DNA of 29,964 bases from a virus. Of the stretch, positions 1 through 7,979 are shown piece by piece (positions within the stretch are counted from its first letter, which is position 1; the number at the start of each line of letters is the position of its first letter). The stretch lies in the IMG/VR virus record IMGVR_UViG_3300031920_000467, positions 1 through 29,964 of that record, one strand, 5' to 3'. The notes under the pieces are model-generated. The model had not been told where the DNA came from. It made no database searches and worked only from the letters and a program-made list of their open reading frames with translations. Both the position numbers and the translations under genes were made by a program.

Positions 1-91
1 TATATTTAGGAGTTTCATTTATCGCATAATTAAATCGAAATTTAATCTTCTCCAAATGTTCATTCAGTAGATTATCATTATTTTCAGCCAT
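1..91 (-). CDS. Unknown protein, N-terminal fragment (cut by window edge)
   Basis: An open frame begins with ATG at 91 and runs out of the left edge after 30 codons. It starts MAENNDNLLNEHLEKIKF and is polar and probably helical. It lies 19 nt downstream of the preceding small gene on the same strand, so the two are probably co-transcribed. I do not recognise the family. The intact reading frame and good start spacing are the only support. Confidence 0.55.
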   Translation of the reverse strand, partial: MAENNDNLLNEHLEKIKFRFNYAINETPKY

Positions 92-110
92 TGATATTCA
101 GTTTTTAATA

Positions 111-260
111 TTACCCTCTTAATAATTGACGACCATCTTCAATAATGAATTCACGGTCAATTTTTTCAACTAAATCACATTTTGATGTAATTATTTTCTT
201 AGGTTCATTTTCATCCAAATCTAAAAATTCATCAATTACTTTTTCTGTTTTATTTTTCAT
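111..260 (-). CDS. Small acidic protein of unknown function (49 aa)
   Basis: This 49-aa frame starts at ATG 260 and stops at TAA 111-113. It has an N-terminal acidic helix-like part (VIDEFLDLDENEP) and a C-terminal part ending in REFIIEDGRQLLRG. It has no membrane segment. A GTATTTATA late-promoter-like motif lies exactly 15 nt upstream of the ATG, as for several virion genes in this window, which suggests late expression and supports the start. The gene is followed after 19 nt by another minus-strand gene. I do not recognise the family; a small structural or assembly role is only a guess. Confidence 0.6.
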   Translation of the reverse strand: MKNKTEKVIDEFLDLDENEPKKIITSKCDLVEKIDREFIIEDGRQLLRG

Positions 261-275
261 AAAATAATGTTTTAC

Positions 276-284
276 TATAAATAC
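276..284 (-). promoter_or_regulatory. Candidate late promoter motif GTATTTATA
   Basis: The minus strand reads GTATTTATA here, ending 15 nt before the ATG of the 49-aa gene. It is one of seven exact start-proximal copies in the window, all in the orientation of the downstream gene. Confidence 0.6.
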
Positions 285-301
285 ATTAAAATTAATTAAA
301 A

Positions 302-1390
302 TTATATGGATTTAAATTTACTACCACCTAACCCACCTGTTTTTCTTCGATTTAATTGTTTCCACCCCTCTGATATATATTTATTTAAATAAAATTTTTC
401 TAATATAATAGCTTCATCGACATTAACATAATTAGTCAGTTGTTTTATTTTTGGTTTTAATTTGGTTTCTTTTATATGAATAGTAACAGCATCGTTTAAA
501 TCTCTTTTTCTATTTTTTTTCCTCATATTGAAATTATATGTTAACCCAACATAAACATACATATCAGAAAATTCATAAGAATATATACATCTATTATATT
601 TATCACCTAATGGTTTCATATGTGAACAAATTTCATCTAACCAATCCATTTTTAATACAATATTATAAACATGTTGAGAATTTTTCACAAAATCACGTTT
701 ATTATTATATTTCAATGCTTCATTTTTACAATTATCAAAGGAATGCCAATATTTATTAGGCAATTTCTTAAAATTCATATGTGAACAAATTTCATCTAAC
801 CAACCATTATATCTTGCAGCACTATATGCATTTTTATTATTAACTTGAAATTCTTTTCTATGCTCATATTTTAATGCAATATATTGACATTTTTCTTTCG
901 ACCATTTAAAACTTTTAATGTATGATTTATACATGTGTTGACAAACATCATCTAACCAACTATTTCTAACACAAGCAGCATATGCATTCATTGAACCATT
1001 ATTAAAATCTATTCGATATTCATATTTATTTGCTTCTTCCTGACACTTTTCTTTCGTCCAAAAAATTGGTTTTTTATAAGATTCCATATGTCCACAAATA
1101 TCAATAAACCAATTATTATCTTTTATCACTTTATATACATATTTAAAATCTTTTCTAAAATTATTAATATTTTTATATTTTTTCACTTCATTTTTACATT
1201 TATCATATGTCCATTTTAATTTTATATTTTTAGGTCTTTCCATATGTAAACATGCCTCACATAACCAATCATTTTTTCTTAATAGTTCATATGCTGCAAT
1301 GTATCTCTTCTTAAAATCTCTTTTATTCTTAAATTCCAACGCTTTACTAAAAGCAGTCTCTTTATTCCAATAATTTCTTTTTTTTCTCAT
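302..1390 (-). CDS. GIY-YIG endonuclease-like protein with five N-terminal repeats
   Basis: This 362-aa protein has two parts. Residues 1-258 hold five copies of a 51-53-residue repeat, each ending in a W-L/F-x-x-x-C-x-H-M signature (HM at 49-50, 101-102, 152-153, 204-205 and 257-258), with the pattern W-(T/S)-K-E-K-C near the start of each unit and R-x-(D/E)-F in the middle. Residues 268-360 resemble a GIY-YIG nuclease domain: IYSYEF then YVYVGLT for the two signature strands, basic residues after them, and Glu331 in LEKFYLNKY as candidate metal ligand. Such proteins are usually free-standing phage homing or DNA-processing endonucleases; the repeats are probably the DNA-binding part (inference). 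A GTATTTATA motif lies 15 nt before the start. No intron or split gene is visible nearby. Confidence 0.75.
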   Translation of the reverse strand: MRKKRNYWNKETAFSKALEFKNKRDFKKRYIAAYELLRKNDWLCEACLHMERPKNIKLKWTYDKCKNEVKKYKNINNFRKDFKYVYKVIKDNNWFIDICGHMESYKKPIFWTKEKCQEEANKYEYRIDFNNGSMNAYAACVRNSWLDDVCQHMYKSYIKSFKWSKEKCQYIALKYEHRKEFQVNNKNAYSAARYNGWLDEICSHMNFKKLPNKYWHSFDNCKNEALKYNNKRDFVKNSQHVYNIVLKMDWLDEICSHMKPLGDKYNRCIYSYEFSDMYVYVGLTYNFNMRKKNRKRDLNDAVTIHIKETKLKPKIKQLTNYVNVDEAIILEKFYLNKYISEGWKQLNRRKTGGLGGSKFKSI

Positions 1391-1405
1391 ATAAAAATCA
1401 TTTAA

Positions 1406-1414
1406 TATAAATAC
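1406..1414 (-). promoter_or_regulatory. Candidate late promoter motif GTATTTATA
   Basis: The minus strand reads GTATTTATA, ending exactly 15 nt before the ATG of the GIY-YIG repeat protein. This is the same spacing as at 276-284 and 17848-17856. Confidence 0.6.
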
Positions 1415-1460
1415 TAAACGATTCGATAATATAATAACATAAAATAATATGAAAAGATTT

Positions 1461-1553
1461 TTACGTTTTTAATTCACTAACATAGTCATATACACCATCT
1501 TCTAAACACGTGAATTTATAATCGCATTTACCCTCAATTCTTAATTTTTTCAT
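1461..1553 (-). CDS. Possible 30-aa ORF or gene remnant
   Basis: An ATG at 1553 opens a 30-aa frame ending in TAA at 1461. The same frame is open further upstream to about 1590, reading LKDRYQYETQAW before the Met, but offers no ATG, GTG or TTG start there. It lies in a different frame from the nucleotidyltransferase gene that ends at 1586, overlapping its last codons. It may be a small gene, the tail of a former longer protein, or chance. I do not recognise the sequence. Confidence 0.3.
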   Translation of the reverse strand: MKKLRIEGKCDYKFTCLEDGVYDYVSELKT

Positions 1554-1585
1554 CCAAGCTTGTGTTTCATATTGATATCTATCCT

Positions 1586-1951
1586 TTAAACATCAGTTGG
1601 GTAATAAACCACACCATATCTTGTACATTCTGAACCAACAACTTCTTTATCTTTATAATGATCACCAACCACCATATAATCAATTTCATGATTAGTAATG
1701 AAATCTTTTAATTCTTTATCTGAATCAAATATATATGCCTGATCCACACATTTGAGTGACATCAAAAATCTCTTTCGTTCAAAATGATCATTAATCGGTC
1801 TTTTTTTCCCTTTAAGTATTTTCACTCTTCGGTCTGAATCAACACCAACTAACAACTTATTATAATTATTATGTAAACTCTTGGCAAATTCAAGTAAATC
1901 TAAATGCCCGGTATGTAATACATCAAAACAACCATTTATCCAAATATTCAT
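1586..1951 (-). CDS. HldE C-terminal-type sugar-phosphate nucleotidyltransferase
   Basis: This 121-aa protein belongs to the cytidylyltransferase-like fold. It shows GCFDVLHTGH at 7-16 (the HxGH nucleotide-binding motif), VDSDRRV at 37-43, and the KRP/ERKRF segment at 50-62. This pattern is that of the adenylyltransferase half of HldE (RfaE domain II), which joins ATP to D-glycero-beta-D-manno-heptose 1-phosphate to give ADP-heptose. In many bacteria the domain is fused to the kinase; here the kinase is a separate gene 56 nt upstream on the same strand. The short C-terminus lacks the usual extended end of the family. Glycerol-3-phosphate cytidylyltransferase is a related alternative, but the adjoining heptokinase-like gene argues for HldE. 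Confidence 0.85.
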   Translation of the reverse strand: MNIWINGCFDVLHTGHLDLLEFAKSLHNNYNKLLVGVDSDRRVKILKGKKRPINDHFERKRFLMSLKCVDQAYIFDSDKELKDFITNHEIDYMVVGDHYKDKEVVGSECTRYGVVYYPTDV

Positions 1952-2007
1952 TATTTTTCTATTTTAGTTTAACCAGCACCAACTTTAACACTAAAACTGT
2001 CATTTTT

Positions 2008-2766
2008 TTAGATTAATTCAGGATTTACCGCAACCACACCCTTTTGTGTTACTACCCATGATGCACATTTATTTGCGAAGTTTATTGCTTCATTAATATT
2101 ATTTTTTTCAAGATATTTAACAACCAATGCAGCTAAAAAAGTATCACCTGCACCTGATAAATCCCTAACCTGATGTTCATCTACAATATGAAAATGATCT
2201 ATTTGATTTAACTGTGCACCGTTTTTACCATGTGTTACAATTATATCATATTTATAATTATCAGCTAACCAATCACCATTCTCTTTAAATTCTTTATTGT
2301 TAATCTTTATAAATTTAATGTTTTCAACCCACGTACCCAATTTCTTCTTAGTATCAAGGAATGTTAGTGAATGATTTTCAGAAATATATTTAATATCATT
2401 TTCAGATAAAAATCCTTTATTATAGTCAGATATAATAACAGCATTATATTTATTAAAATCAATCTTTTCTAATATTTCTTTTGATAATGGTTCAACATTA
2501 TCGTTTTCATCAATCCGGATTAATATTTGATTTGAAACCTCATCAACATATCTAATCTTTACTGGTCTAATATCATTAGTAATTATATCACAAGTAATGC
2601 CAAGTGCTTTTACATTATCAATAACATTAACACACATACCACCGTTCTGTTTGGTTGTTGTTGGTTTAAATATTGGCACAGGTGCTTCCGGTGATAATCT
2701 TTCACAAATACCATATCTAAACATATCTAAACAACTATCCCCAATTATTAATATCTTTACACCCAT
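2008..2766 (-). CDS. HldE N-terminal-type PfkB sugar kinase
   Basis: This 252-aa PfkB/ribokinase-family kinase matches the HldE kinase domain. It has GDSCLDMFRYG at 9-19, the characteristic SPEAPVP at 25-31, an NGG at 41-43, SDYNKG at 113-118, and the catalytic anion-hole motif DLSGAGDTF at 202-210. The expected role is phosphorylation of heptose 7-phosphate at C1 in the ADP-heptose pathway. It is about 60 residues shorter than the bacterial domain, mostly in the segment after residue 60, though the core motifs are intact. Its start overlaps the end of the upstream GT2 gene. After its TAA stop the same frame continues for 11 codons to a second TAA, perhaps a relic of a longer or fused protein. 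Confidence 0.87.
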   Translation of the reverse strand: MGVKILIIGDSCLDMFRYGICERLSPEAPVPIFKPTTTKQNGGMCVNVIDNVKALGITCDIITNDIRPVKIRYVDEVSNQILIRIDENDNVEPLSKEILEKIDFNKYNAVIISDYNKGFLSENDIKYISENHSLTFLDTKKKLGTWVENIKFIKINNKEFKENGDWLADNYKYDIIVTHGKNGAQLNQIDHFHIVDEHQVRDLSGAGDTFLAALVVKYLEKNNINEAINFANKCASWVVTQKGVVAVNPELI

Positions 2767-3434
2767 TTATATTTATTTATTGTTGGTTTTACATTAATAC
2801 CTACTCTCACACCCTTGAATTTTTTATGATAACTAATTCTTTGACTCATCGGTATTGTTCTAGTTAAACTACCATTATGTTGTCTATATAGAAATAATCT
2901 TTTTTTTAATTTAACTTCCTTAAAACAATTTATTTGATTAAACCTTTGTAAAAATTCAGTATCTGCAGCACATTTCCAAGGTTGATACCCACCTAATATA
3001 TTATAAACCTTCCTATTAATATAATAAACACCATTAGCAAATCCATGCCATTCTCTTCTCTTTTTATTTCCACCATCATAAAAATAATACATAAACCTTA
3101 CTAAATCAGCTTTTACATCAATGACATCTTGAACTAGTGTTGGTAACATTATATCATCACTATCAAATTTAATAATATGATCATATTTTGCCAAGGTTAA
3201 TAATGTGTTTAATGTTATAAATAAACCACCATTATTATCCATAGATGCTATTTTAAGATTCGGATATTTACCTCTAATTTCTAAAAGTTTATTTAATGTA
3301 GGTAGACACGCATCTACACCCACAATTACTTCATATTCTTTATTATTTTTAAAATATGTTTGTGATTTTATTGAATCCAGACATTCTTCAATATATTTTT
3401 CTGTTTTATACGCTGGTATTAATATTGATATCAT
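2757..3434 (-). CDS. Family 2 glycosyltransferase (GT-A), short paralog
   Basis: This 225-aa protein starts with the GT2 signature ISILIPAYKTEKYIEECLDS and carries FDSDD (residues 90-94), the DxD metal/nucleotide-sugar site. Further on it has GGYQPW, shared with the second GT2 gene at 5362-6348. The two proteins align almost end to end (for example QTYFKN and the FDSDD block) and are clearly paralogs. It should transfer a sugar from a nucleotide donor; donor and acceptor cannot be deduced. Its ATG overlaps the stop codon of the upstream methyltransferase (TAATG), which suggests translational coupling. There is no membrane segment, so it is probably soluble. Confidence 0.9.
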   Translation of the reverse strand: MISILIPAYKTEKYIEECLDSIKSQTYFKNNKEYEVIVGVDACLPTLNKLLEIRGKYPNLKIASMDNNGGLFITLNTLLTLAKYDHIIKFDSDDIMLPTLVQDVIDVKADLVRFMYYFYDGGNKKRREWHGFANGVYYINRKVYNILGGYQPWKCAADTEFLQRFNQINCFKEVKLKKRLFLYRQHNGSLTRTIPMSQRISYHKKFKGVRVGINVKPTINKYKWV

Positions 3435-4042
3435 TATACTAATTCTTTTGGTTTACAATGAATTACTTGACCATATTCAATTTGTATTTTTCTTTGATCA
3501 ATAACATCGAAATGATGTTTCATATAATTATAAAATTCAGAACTGGTCCACTCCCTAATATGATATTGATTACCCGGAGGACCTAAAATTGGTCGCCCTA
3601 ACATATTAACTAATAAATCTCTATCAGGTGTAGATATGATAATATGTTTTGGATTCATTCCCTTTATCCAATTAATTAAATCGTCAGGATTTAATACGTG
3701 TTCGATAACATCAGCACATATAACCATATCAACAGTATCTGTTACTGAATTAAAATCAGATAAATACCATTTTTCATTTGGATATTTTATTTTTAATTCA
3801 GAAATAGTCGGTTCTAAATCATAACCAATAACATCAAAATCTGAAAAATATTTTTTTAATTTATAACCAGAACCACATCCAACATCTGCAATTTTATTTA
3901 TTGAAAATTTAGATGAGATTTCATGTGCTAATTTATACACATCATCTTGATATTCATCAGTTTTATTTGATGTATCTAAAAATTTAATTTCATCACGAAT
4001 GATATAATCCTCTCTAATAAAATAATTATTATTCAATTCCAT
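3434..4042 (-). CDS. Class I SAM-dependent methyltransferase
   Basis: This 202-aa protein has a Methyltransferase_11/23-type fold: motif I ADVGCGSGY at 52-60, an acidic end of strand 2 (GYDLEPT), and motif IV ICADVIEHV at 108-116, as in UbiE- and sugar-methylating enzymes. In a cluster of glycosyltransferases the likely substrate is a sugar or glycan (inference from context). It overlaps the upstream GT gene by 14 nt and the downstream GT2 by the TAATG junction, so it sits inside one operon. DNA methylation is unlikely because no target-recognition region or NPPY motif is present. Confidence 0.85.
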   Translation of the reverse strand: MELNNNYFIREDYIIRDEIKFLDTSNKTDEYQDDVYKLAHEISSKFSINKIADVGCGSGYKLKKYFSDFDVIGYDLEPTISELKIKYPNEKWYLSDFNSVTDTVDMVICADVIEHVLNPDDLINWIKGMNPKHIIISTPDRDLLVNMLGRPILGPPGNQYHIREWTSSEFYNYMKHHFDVIDQRKIQIEYGQVIHCKPKELV

Positions 4043-4721
4043 AATCTTTTTTGTTAAATACTATTGGGTGTCCATATAATCTATTAATTAAATTAAGTCC
4101 ATGAATAACCTGCATGGCATATAAATCATTCACCTTTTTACCCGGTAAGTGTTTATTAACTAAATTATGATCGACCAATAGTGATATACATTTAATTTTA
4201 TTGTTTATTATTTTTTCGTGTGTAGACACAAATGGTGATACAAAAGTATTAAAATATTTTTTAGAATTATGAGCAACAGATTTCTCGTTATCATATGTTA
4301 ATGAATTATTTAAATCAATATAACTGTCCGGCTTTTCTTGTAAATATTTTTTAACGTTTTTTATAAAATCACTTCGTAAAGCATCATCCCTATCTAATCT
4401 TGTTAATATAACAGAATCATATCCCTCTAAATTACCAATATATTCATTGATTACATCAATCATATTACTTTTAGGGTATTCATTATTTACTGAATTTACT
4501 TTTAAAATAACTTCATTATCTAAAACATTACCATATTCATTAATATCCTGATCAACTATAGACAACAATGTAAAATCTTGATCCGTTTGGTTTTTTAATG
4601 ATGATCTACAAAATCTATCCATTAAACTGATACTACTTTTTACCCATTGATCCCATGTTAGATTTGTTTCTGAAAATCTCCATTTAATGGCTAATCTCGT
4701 TACTATAATATGTTTTACCAT
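4029..4721 (-). CDS. Putative rhamnosyltransferase-like glycosyltransferase
   Basis: This 230-aa protein resembles the 'putative rhamnosyl transferase' family (PF11316-type). It has an N-terminal HIIVTRLAIKW segment, a FTLLSIVDQDI strand, and LDRDDAL at 109-115, which is the DxDD-like metal/nucleotide-sugar site. It is shorter than typical bacterial members, roughly the catalytic core. It lies 3 nt after the upstream methyltransferase gene and overlaps the following one by 14 nt, consistent with coordinated expression. The sugar donor is not determinable from sequence; the family name should not be read as proof of rhamnose. Confidence 0.75.
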   Translation of the reverse strand: MVKHIIVTRLAIKWRFSETNLTWDQWVKSSISLMDRFCRSSLKNQTDQDFTLLSIVDQDINEYGNVLDNEVILKVNSVNNEYPKSNMIDVINEYIGNLEGYDSVILTRLDRDDALRSDFIKNVKKYLQEKPDSYIDLNNSLTYDNEKSVAHNSKKYFNTFVSPFVSTHEKIINNKIKCISLLVDHNLVNKHLPGKKVNDLYAMQVIHGLNLINRLYGHPIVFNKKDYGIE

Positions 4722-4724
4722 CTT

Positions 4725-5375
4725 TTATCTTTTTTTTATGAAACAAATTGTATCATCAACAAATAAATCAACACTAGATATATTATCCAATAGATATTTA
4801 TATTCGTCTTTATTTAAATAATTACTGGTATAATCGTTACCTTCTTTTAAATTTTTCAATAATTCGACTGTTGTTGTTTCGTTTTTCGAATCATAAAAAT
4901 GTTTATGTTTTGACGTATGAAGGTCCTCAATTACATAAACACCACCACTTCTTAGATATTTAAACAAGACTTTAAATGATACTTGTTGATGTTTCATTCT
5001 ATGTGAACCATCATCAACAATGAAATCAAATGAAATATCTTTAAATTCATTGAGGAATGTAATATTACCTTGATCACCTAGTTTTATTTTAATGTTTGAT
5101 GTTTCAATTGATTTCTTTTTAAATCGATTCTCATTAATATCAACACCATATATTAACGTTTTTTTATTAAAATATTCATCCCACATTTTAATAGATGCAC
5201 CCCAAGACACACCAATTTCAAGCATTTTACTTACATTAATATCTTCTAATGTTTTATCATAATGAACGGCATAATTATGACCAAGAATACCATTATAACA
5301 CTTTTTACCATCATTCATTCTTTTATCTGTGTCATATTTCTTTGATAGCTCTACAATTGTTTTATTTTTCGACAT
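4725..5375 (-). CDS. TylF/CmcI-like class I methyltransferase
   Basis: This 216-aa protein has a SAM-binding motif MLEIGVSWGAS at 51-61, VDIN at 78-81, an acidic DDGSH at 121-125, and GGVYVIEDLH at 144-153. The combination of W/S-rich motif I, DGSH and YVIED is that of the macrocin O-methyltransferase/cephalosporin-hydroxylase-like family, whose members often O-methylate sugars on antibiotics or surface glycans. The DGSH aspartate and IED are the probable metal ligands. Its start lies within the end of the upstream GT2 gene (14-nt overlap). In this operon it probably methylates a glycan unit (inference). Confidence 0.82.
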   Translation of the reverse strand: MSKNKTIVELSKKYDTDKRMNDGKKCYNGILGHNYAVHYDKTLEDINVSKMLEIGVSWGASIKMWDEYFNKKTLIYGVDINENRFKKKSIETSNIKIKLGDQGNITFLNEFKDISFDFIVDDGSHRMKHQQVSFKVLFKYLRSGGVYVIEDLHTSKHKHFYDSKNETTTVELLKNLKEGNDYTSNYLNKDEYKYLLDNISSVDLFVDDTICFIKKR

Positions 5376-6348
5376 ATTTACCAGTTACTCTTTTTATTTT
5401 TTTAAGTTTATTTTTAACATTCCTTTCAATCTTTTTATGATATATTTTTCTTATTTCGGACTTCATACCAGTTTTTTCGTTTTGAGTTAAACTCATATCA
5501 TGAATCCTTCTATGAAATAAACCAAGATTAATTTCTTTTGTTTTTAAATCATCCCCAATTCTTTTTAAGATTTCACCTTCAGATGTACATACCCAAGGTT
5601 GATACCCACCATATATATCAAAAACTTCTTTATTGAAATAAATCACACCAGCAGCGTATGGATTTCCTAATTTTTTTAATCTAGGTTCTCCAATCACATT
5701 AAAATTATAATAACTAAATTTAATTATTTGATAATCGTTAATGTATTGCATTATTTCATTAACCATCTCAGGCAACATATAATCATCACTATCAAATCTA
5801 ATATAATTTTCTGTATTCATTAACCCAATTAAAGTGTTTGATGTAATAAATGTACCAACATTTTTATCCATCATGAATATTCTAAGATTTCTATATTTAT
5901 CTCGAATCTCCATTACCTTATCCAATGTCGTTTTACAATCATCAATGCCCAACAATACCTCAAAATCATCGTTATTTTTAAAATACGTTTGATTTTCTAT
6001 CGAATCAAGACACTCTTCAATATAATCAGATGTTTTATAAGCAGTAACTACAATGGTAACTGGTTTCTTCACCTTAGACACTGGTGAATATTCTATTATT
6101 TCTGGTTTTTTTATTCTCGGATTATTTCTAACATATCTGAAATTAGCAATTTTATCCAAACGTTTTATTTCAACACTTTTATCTTTAGGTTTTTTAATGA
6201 TAGGAGTAGAATTAACAACAGGATTATCCTTCTTAGATGATTTGTTTTTATTTATCAATGTATTTTGATTTTTGTCGTTTATTTTAATTTCCTCTAAAAA
6301 TATCCCTTTATTAATTATTCTTTTAATATCTCCTTTTTTTCTTTTCAT
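5362..6348 (-). CDS. Family 2 glycosyltransferase with Lys-rich N-terminal extension
   Basis: This 328-aa protein has a GT-A domain from about residue 97 (VTIVVTAYKTSDYIEECLDS) with FDSDD at 185-189 and GGYQPW downstream, closely matching the shorter GT2 at 2757-3434. The pair reflects a duplication. Residues 1-96 are an added low-complexity region rich in Lys, Asn and Ile and absent from the paralog; it may bind an acidic partner such as a polymer or nucleic acid (inference). Its ATG overlaps the stop of the upstream gene (TAATG). Donor and acceptor are unknown. Confidence 0.88.
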   Translation of the reverse strand: MKRKKGDIKRIINKGIFLEEIKINDKNQNTLINKNKSSKKDNPVVNSTPIIKKPKDKSVEIKRLDKIANFRYVRNNPRIKKPEIIEYSPVSKVKKPVTIVVTAYKTSDYIEECLDSIENQTYFKNNDDFEVLLGIDDCKTTLDKVMEIRDKYRNLRIFMMDKNVGTFITSNTLIGLMNTENYIRFDSDDYMLPEMVNEIMQYINDYQIIKFSYYNFNVIGEPRLKKLGNPYAAGVIYFNKEVFDIYGGYQPWVCTSEGEILKRIGDDLKTKEINLGLFHRRIHDMSLTQNEKTGMKSEIRKIYHKKIERNVKNKLKKIKRVTGKYVEK

Positions 6349-7979
6349 TATTCAAACCAAGTTTCATTAATAACCTTCTTATATAGATTAAATACTTGTT
6401 TTGCTGAAAAATCACTACTATATTTTTTAACATCAGTTGGAACTTGTGTTAATTCTTTATTAAGAATTTTACCCTCTTTATCTACTTTATATATCCATCC
6501 CGGTTTACCACATAGAAAACCTTCAATAGTGCTACGACCTTTAAAAATCCCAGCAGTATAACTACATCGTTTATAATATGTTTCAACCTTAGATTGTACA
6601 CCTAAATAGATTACATCATCATCAACTAATTCTTTAACATAACCACCATTATCTGCACCAATAATCCAAAGTTCTTGATTATTTTCCTTTACCATTTGTT
6701 TCAAATCAAATAAAATATTCTTTCTTAAATGATCTAATGTACCAACAAATAACACACTTTCTTTAATACTTAACCATTTTTCTTTATTATAATCCACATT
6801 AAAACGAGCACAATCAAAGGGGTTGTCGATAGTTACAATACTATCTTCTTTAACACCAAATCCTTTAATGTATTCGGTGATAGAATCCCGGATACTAATG
6901 TATCTCTTAATATTTGGATTGATTATTGGTTCTTCAAATGTTGGTATAACTTCACTTCTTACATGCATAACAGCAGGAGTGTTTGGATACATTTTAAGTA
7001 CTTGTTCACCAATTGGTTTATGATTTATATGAATAATATCAAATTCTTTTTGATTTTTAAAAAACCCTAACTGTCCTTCATTTGTAATCATATAATTTGG
7101 TGAGTTCTGTACTGAATGTACTTTAACACCTGCTTTTTTTGCTTTTGATAATAATGGTTCACCAATCATTGTTGATACTAATGTAACATCACAACCTAAT
7201 TTCTTCAATTCTTTAGATAATTCATAATTAGATACCTCTGATCCGGTGTAATTTTTAAAAAACTGACAACAAATTAATACCCTTAATTTTTCTTCATTAG
7301 GTACATCTCTCAATGGTAAATATTCTCTATAGTCCTCAACGAATTTAAGTCGATTATCTTCCCAACTTTGATAAGTTGCACCTACCGACTTATGTAAAAT
7401 ACGTATATCTGTAGTAACACCAATTAAAACTTCTTCAAGATAATTATCAACACAAAATGTTAAATCATAAAAATGAAATTTACCATAGTTTTCATTATAT
7501 TTCTTCTCAATTCTATATGGGTCAACTGCCATGAAAAGACCATCAACATGAACAACACTTTGAATCCCGGTAATTTTTTCTGAATATTCGCTGGTCCATT
7601 CACTTATCTGATCTGAATGTTCAACAATACCATACATTTTACTTCGATCATCCCACCACGTACCTGATTGAGGAACAAATGTAGTACCAGCAATACCGAT
7701 AATACCATATTCAGTATGATTAAATTTTCTTAGTAGAATTTTACCCCAATCTTTAGTTTTGAAAACTATATCATTGTGACAGAAAACAAATATTACATTA
7801 TCTTCAGTGTTATCATTAAGTGCCTCATTGTAAATTTGAGACAATGAAAATTCATTATGGTTGATAAATCTTGATATTGAATGATCAACACCTATAGTAT
7901 TTTCAATCTGTTCATTAAATTTACTATCTTCCTCATCCCCCAAATGTGAGGAATATACTACTATGATTTTATTTTTCAT
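6348..7979 (-). CDS. Two-domain glycosyltransferase (GT2-like plus GT4-like)
   Basis: I place the start at ATG 7979 (MKNKIIVVYSSH, 543 aa) rather than the in-frame ATG at 8015, because the latter lies deeper inside the upstream gene and adds a residue string unlike the family. Residues 1 to about 225 look like a GT2 family 5-type domain (FVFCHNDIVF, GIIGIAGTTF, HVDGLFMAVD). From about 245 to the end is a GT-B/GT4-like domain (VLICCQFFKNYTGSEVSNYE, HINHKP, VLFVGTLDHLRKN, and an E near the C-terminus in RSTIEGFLCGKPG). The fusion suggests two successive sugar transfers by one polypeptide (inference). It overlaps the Bro-N gene by 11 nt. Confidence 0.85.
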   Translation of the reverse strand: MKNKIIVVYSSHLGDEEDSKFNEQIENTIGVDHSISRFINHNEFSLSQIYNEALNDNTEDNVIFVFCHNDIVFKTKDWGKILLRKFNHTEYGIIGIAGTTFVPQSGTWWDDRSKMYGIVEHSDQISEWTSEYSEKITGIQSVVHVDGLFMAVDPYRIEKKYNENYGKFHFYDLTFCVDNYLEEVLIGVTTDIRILHKSVGATYQSWEDNRLKFVEDYREYLPLRDVPNEEKLRVLICCQFFKNYTGSEVSNYELSKELKKLGCDVTLVSTMIGEPLLSKAKKAGVKVHSVQNSPNYMITNEGQLGFFKNQKEFDIIHINHKPIGEQVLKMYPNTPAVMHVRSEVIPTFEEPIINPNIKRYISIRDSITEYIKGFGVKEDSIVTIDNPFDCARFNVDYNKEKWLSIKESVLFVGTLDHLRKNILFDLKQMVKENNQELWIIGADNGGYVKELVDDDVIYLGVQSKVETYYKRCSYTAGIFKGRSTIEGFLCGKPGWIYKVDKEGKILNKELTQVPTDVKKYSSDFSAKQVFNLYKKVINETWFE

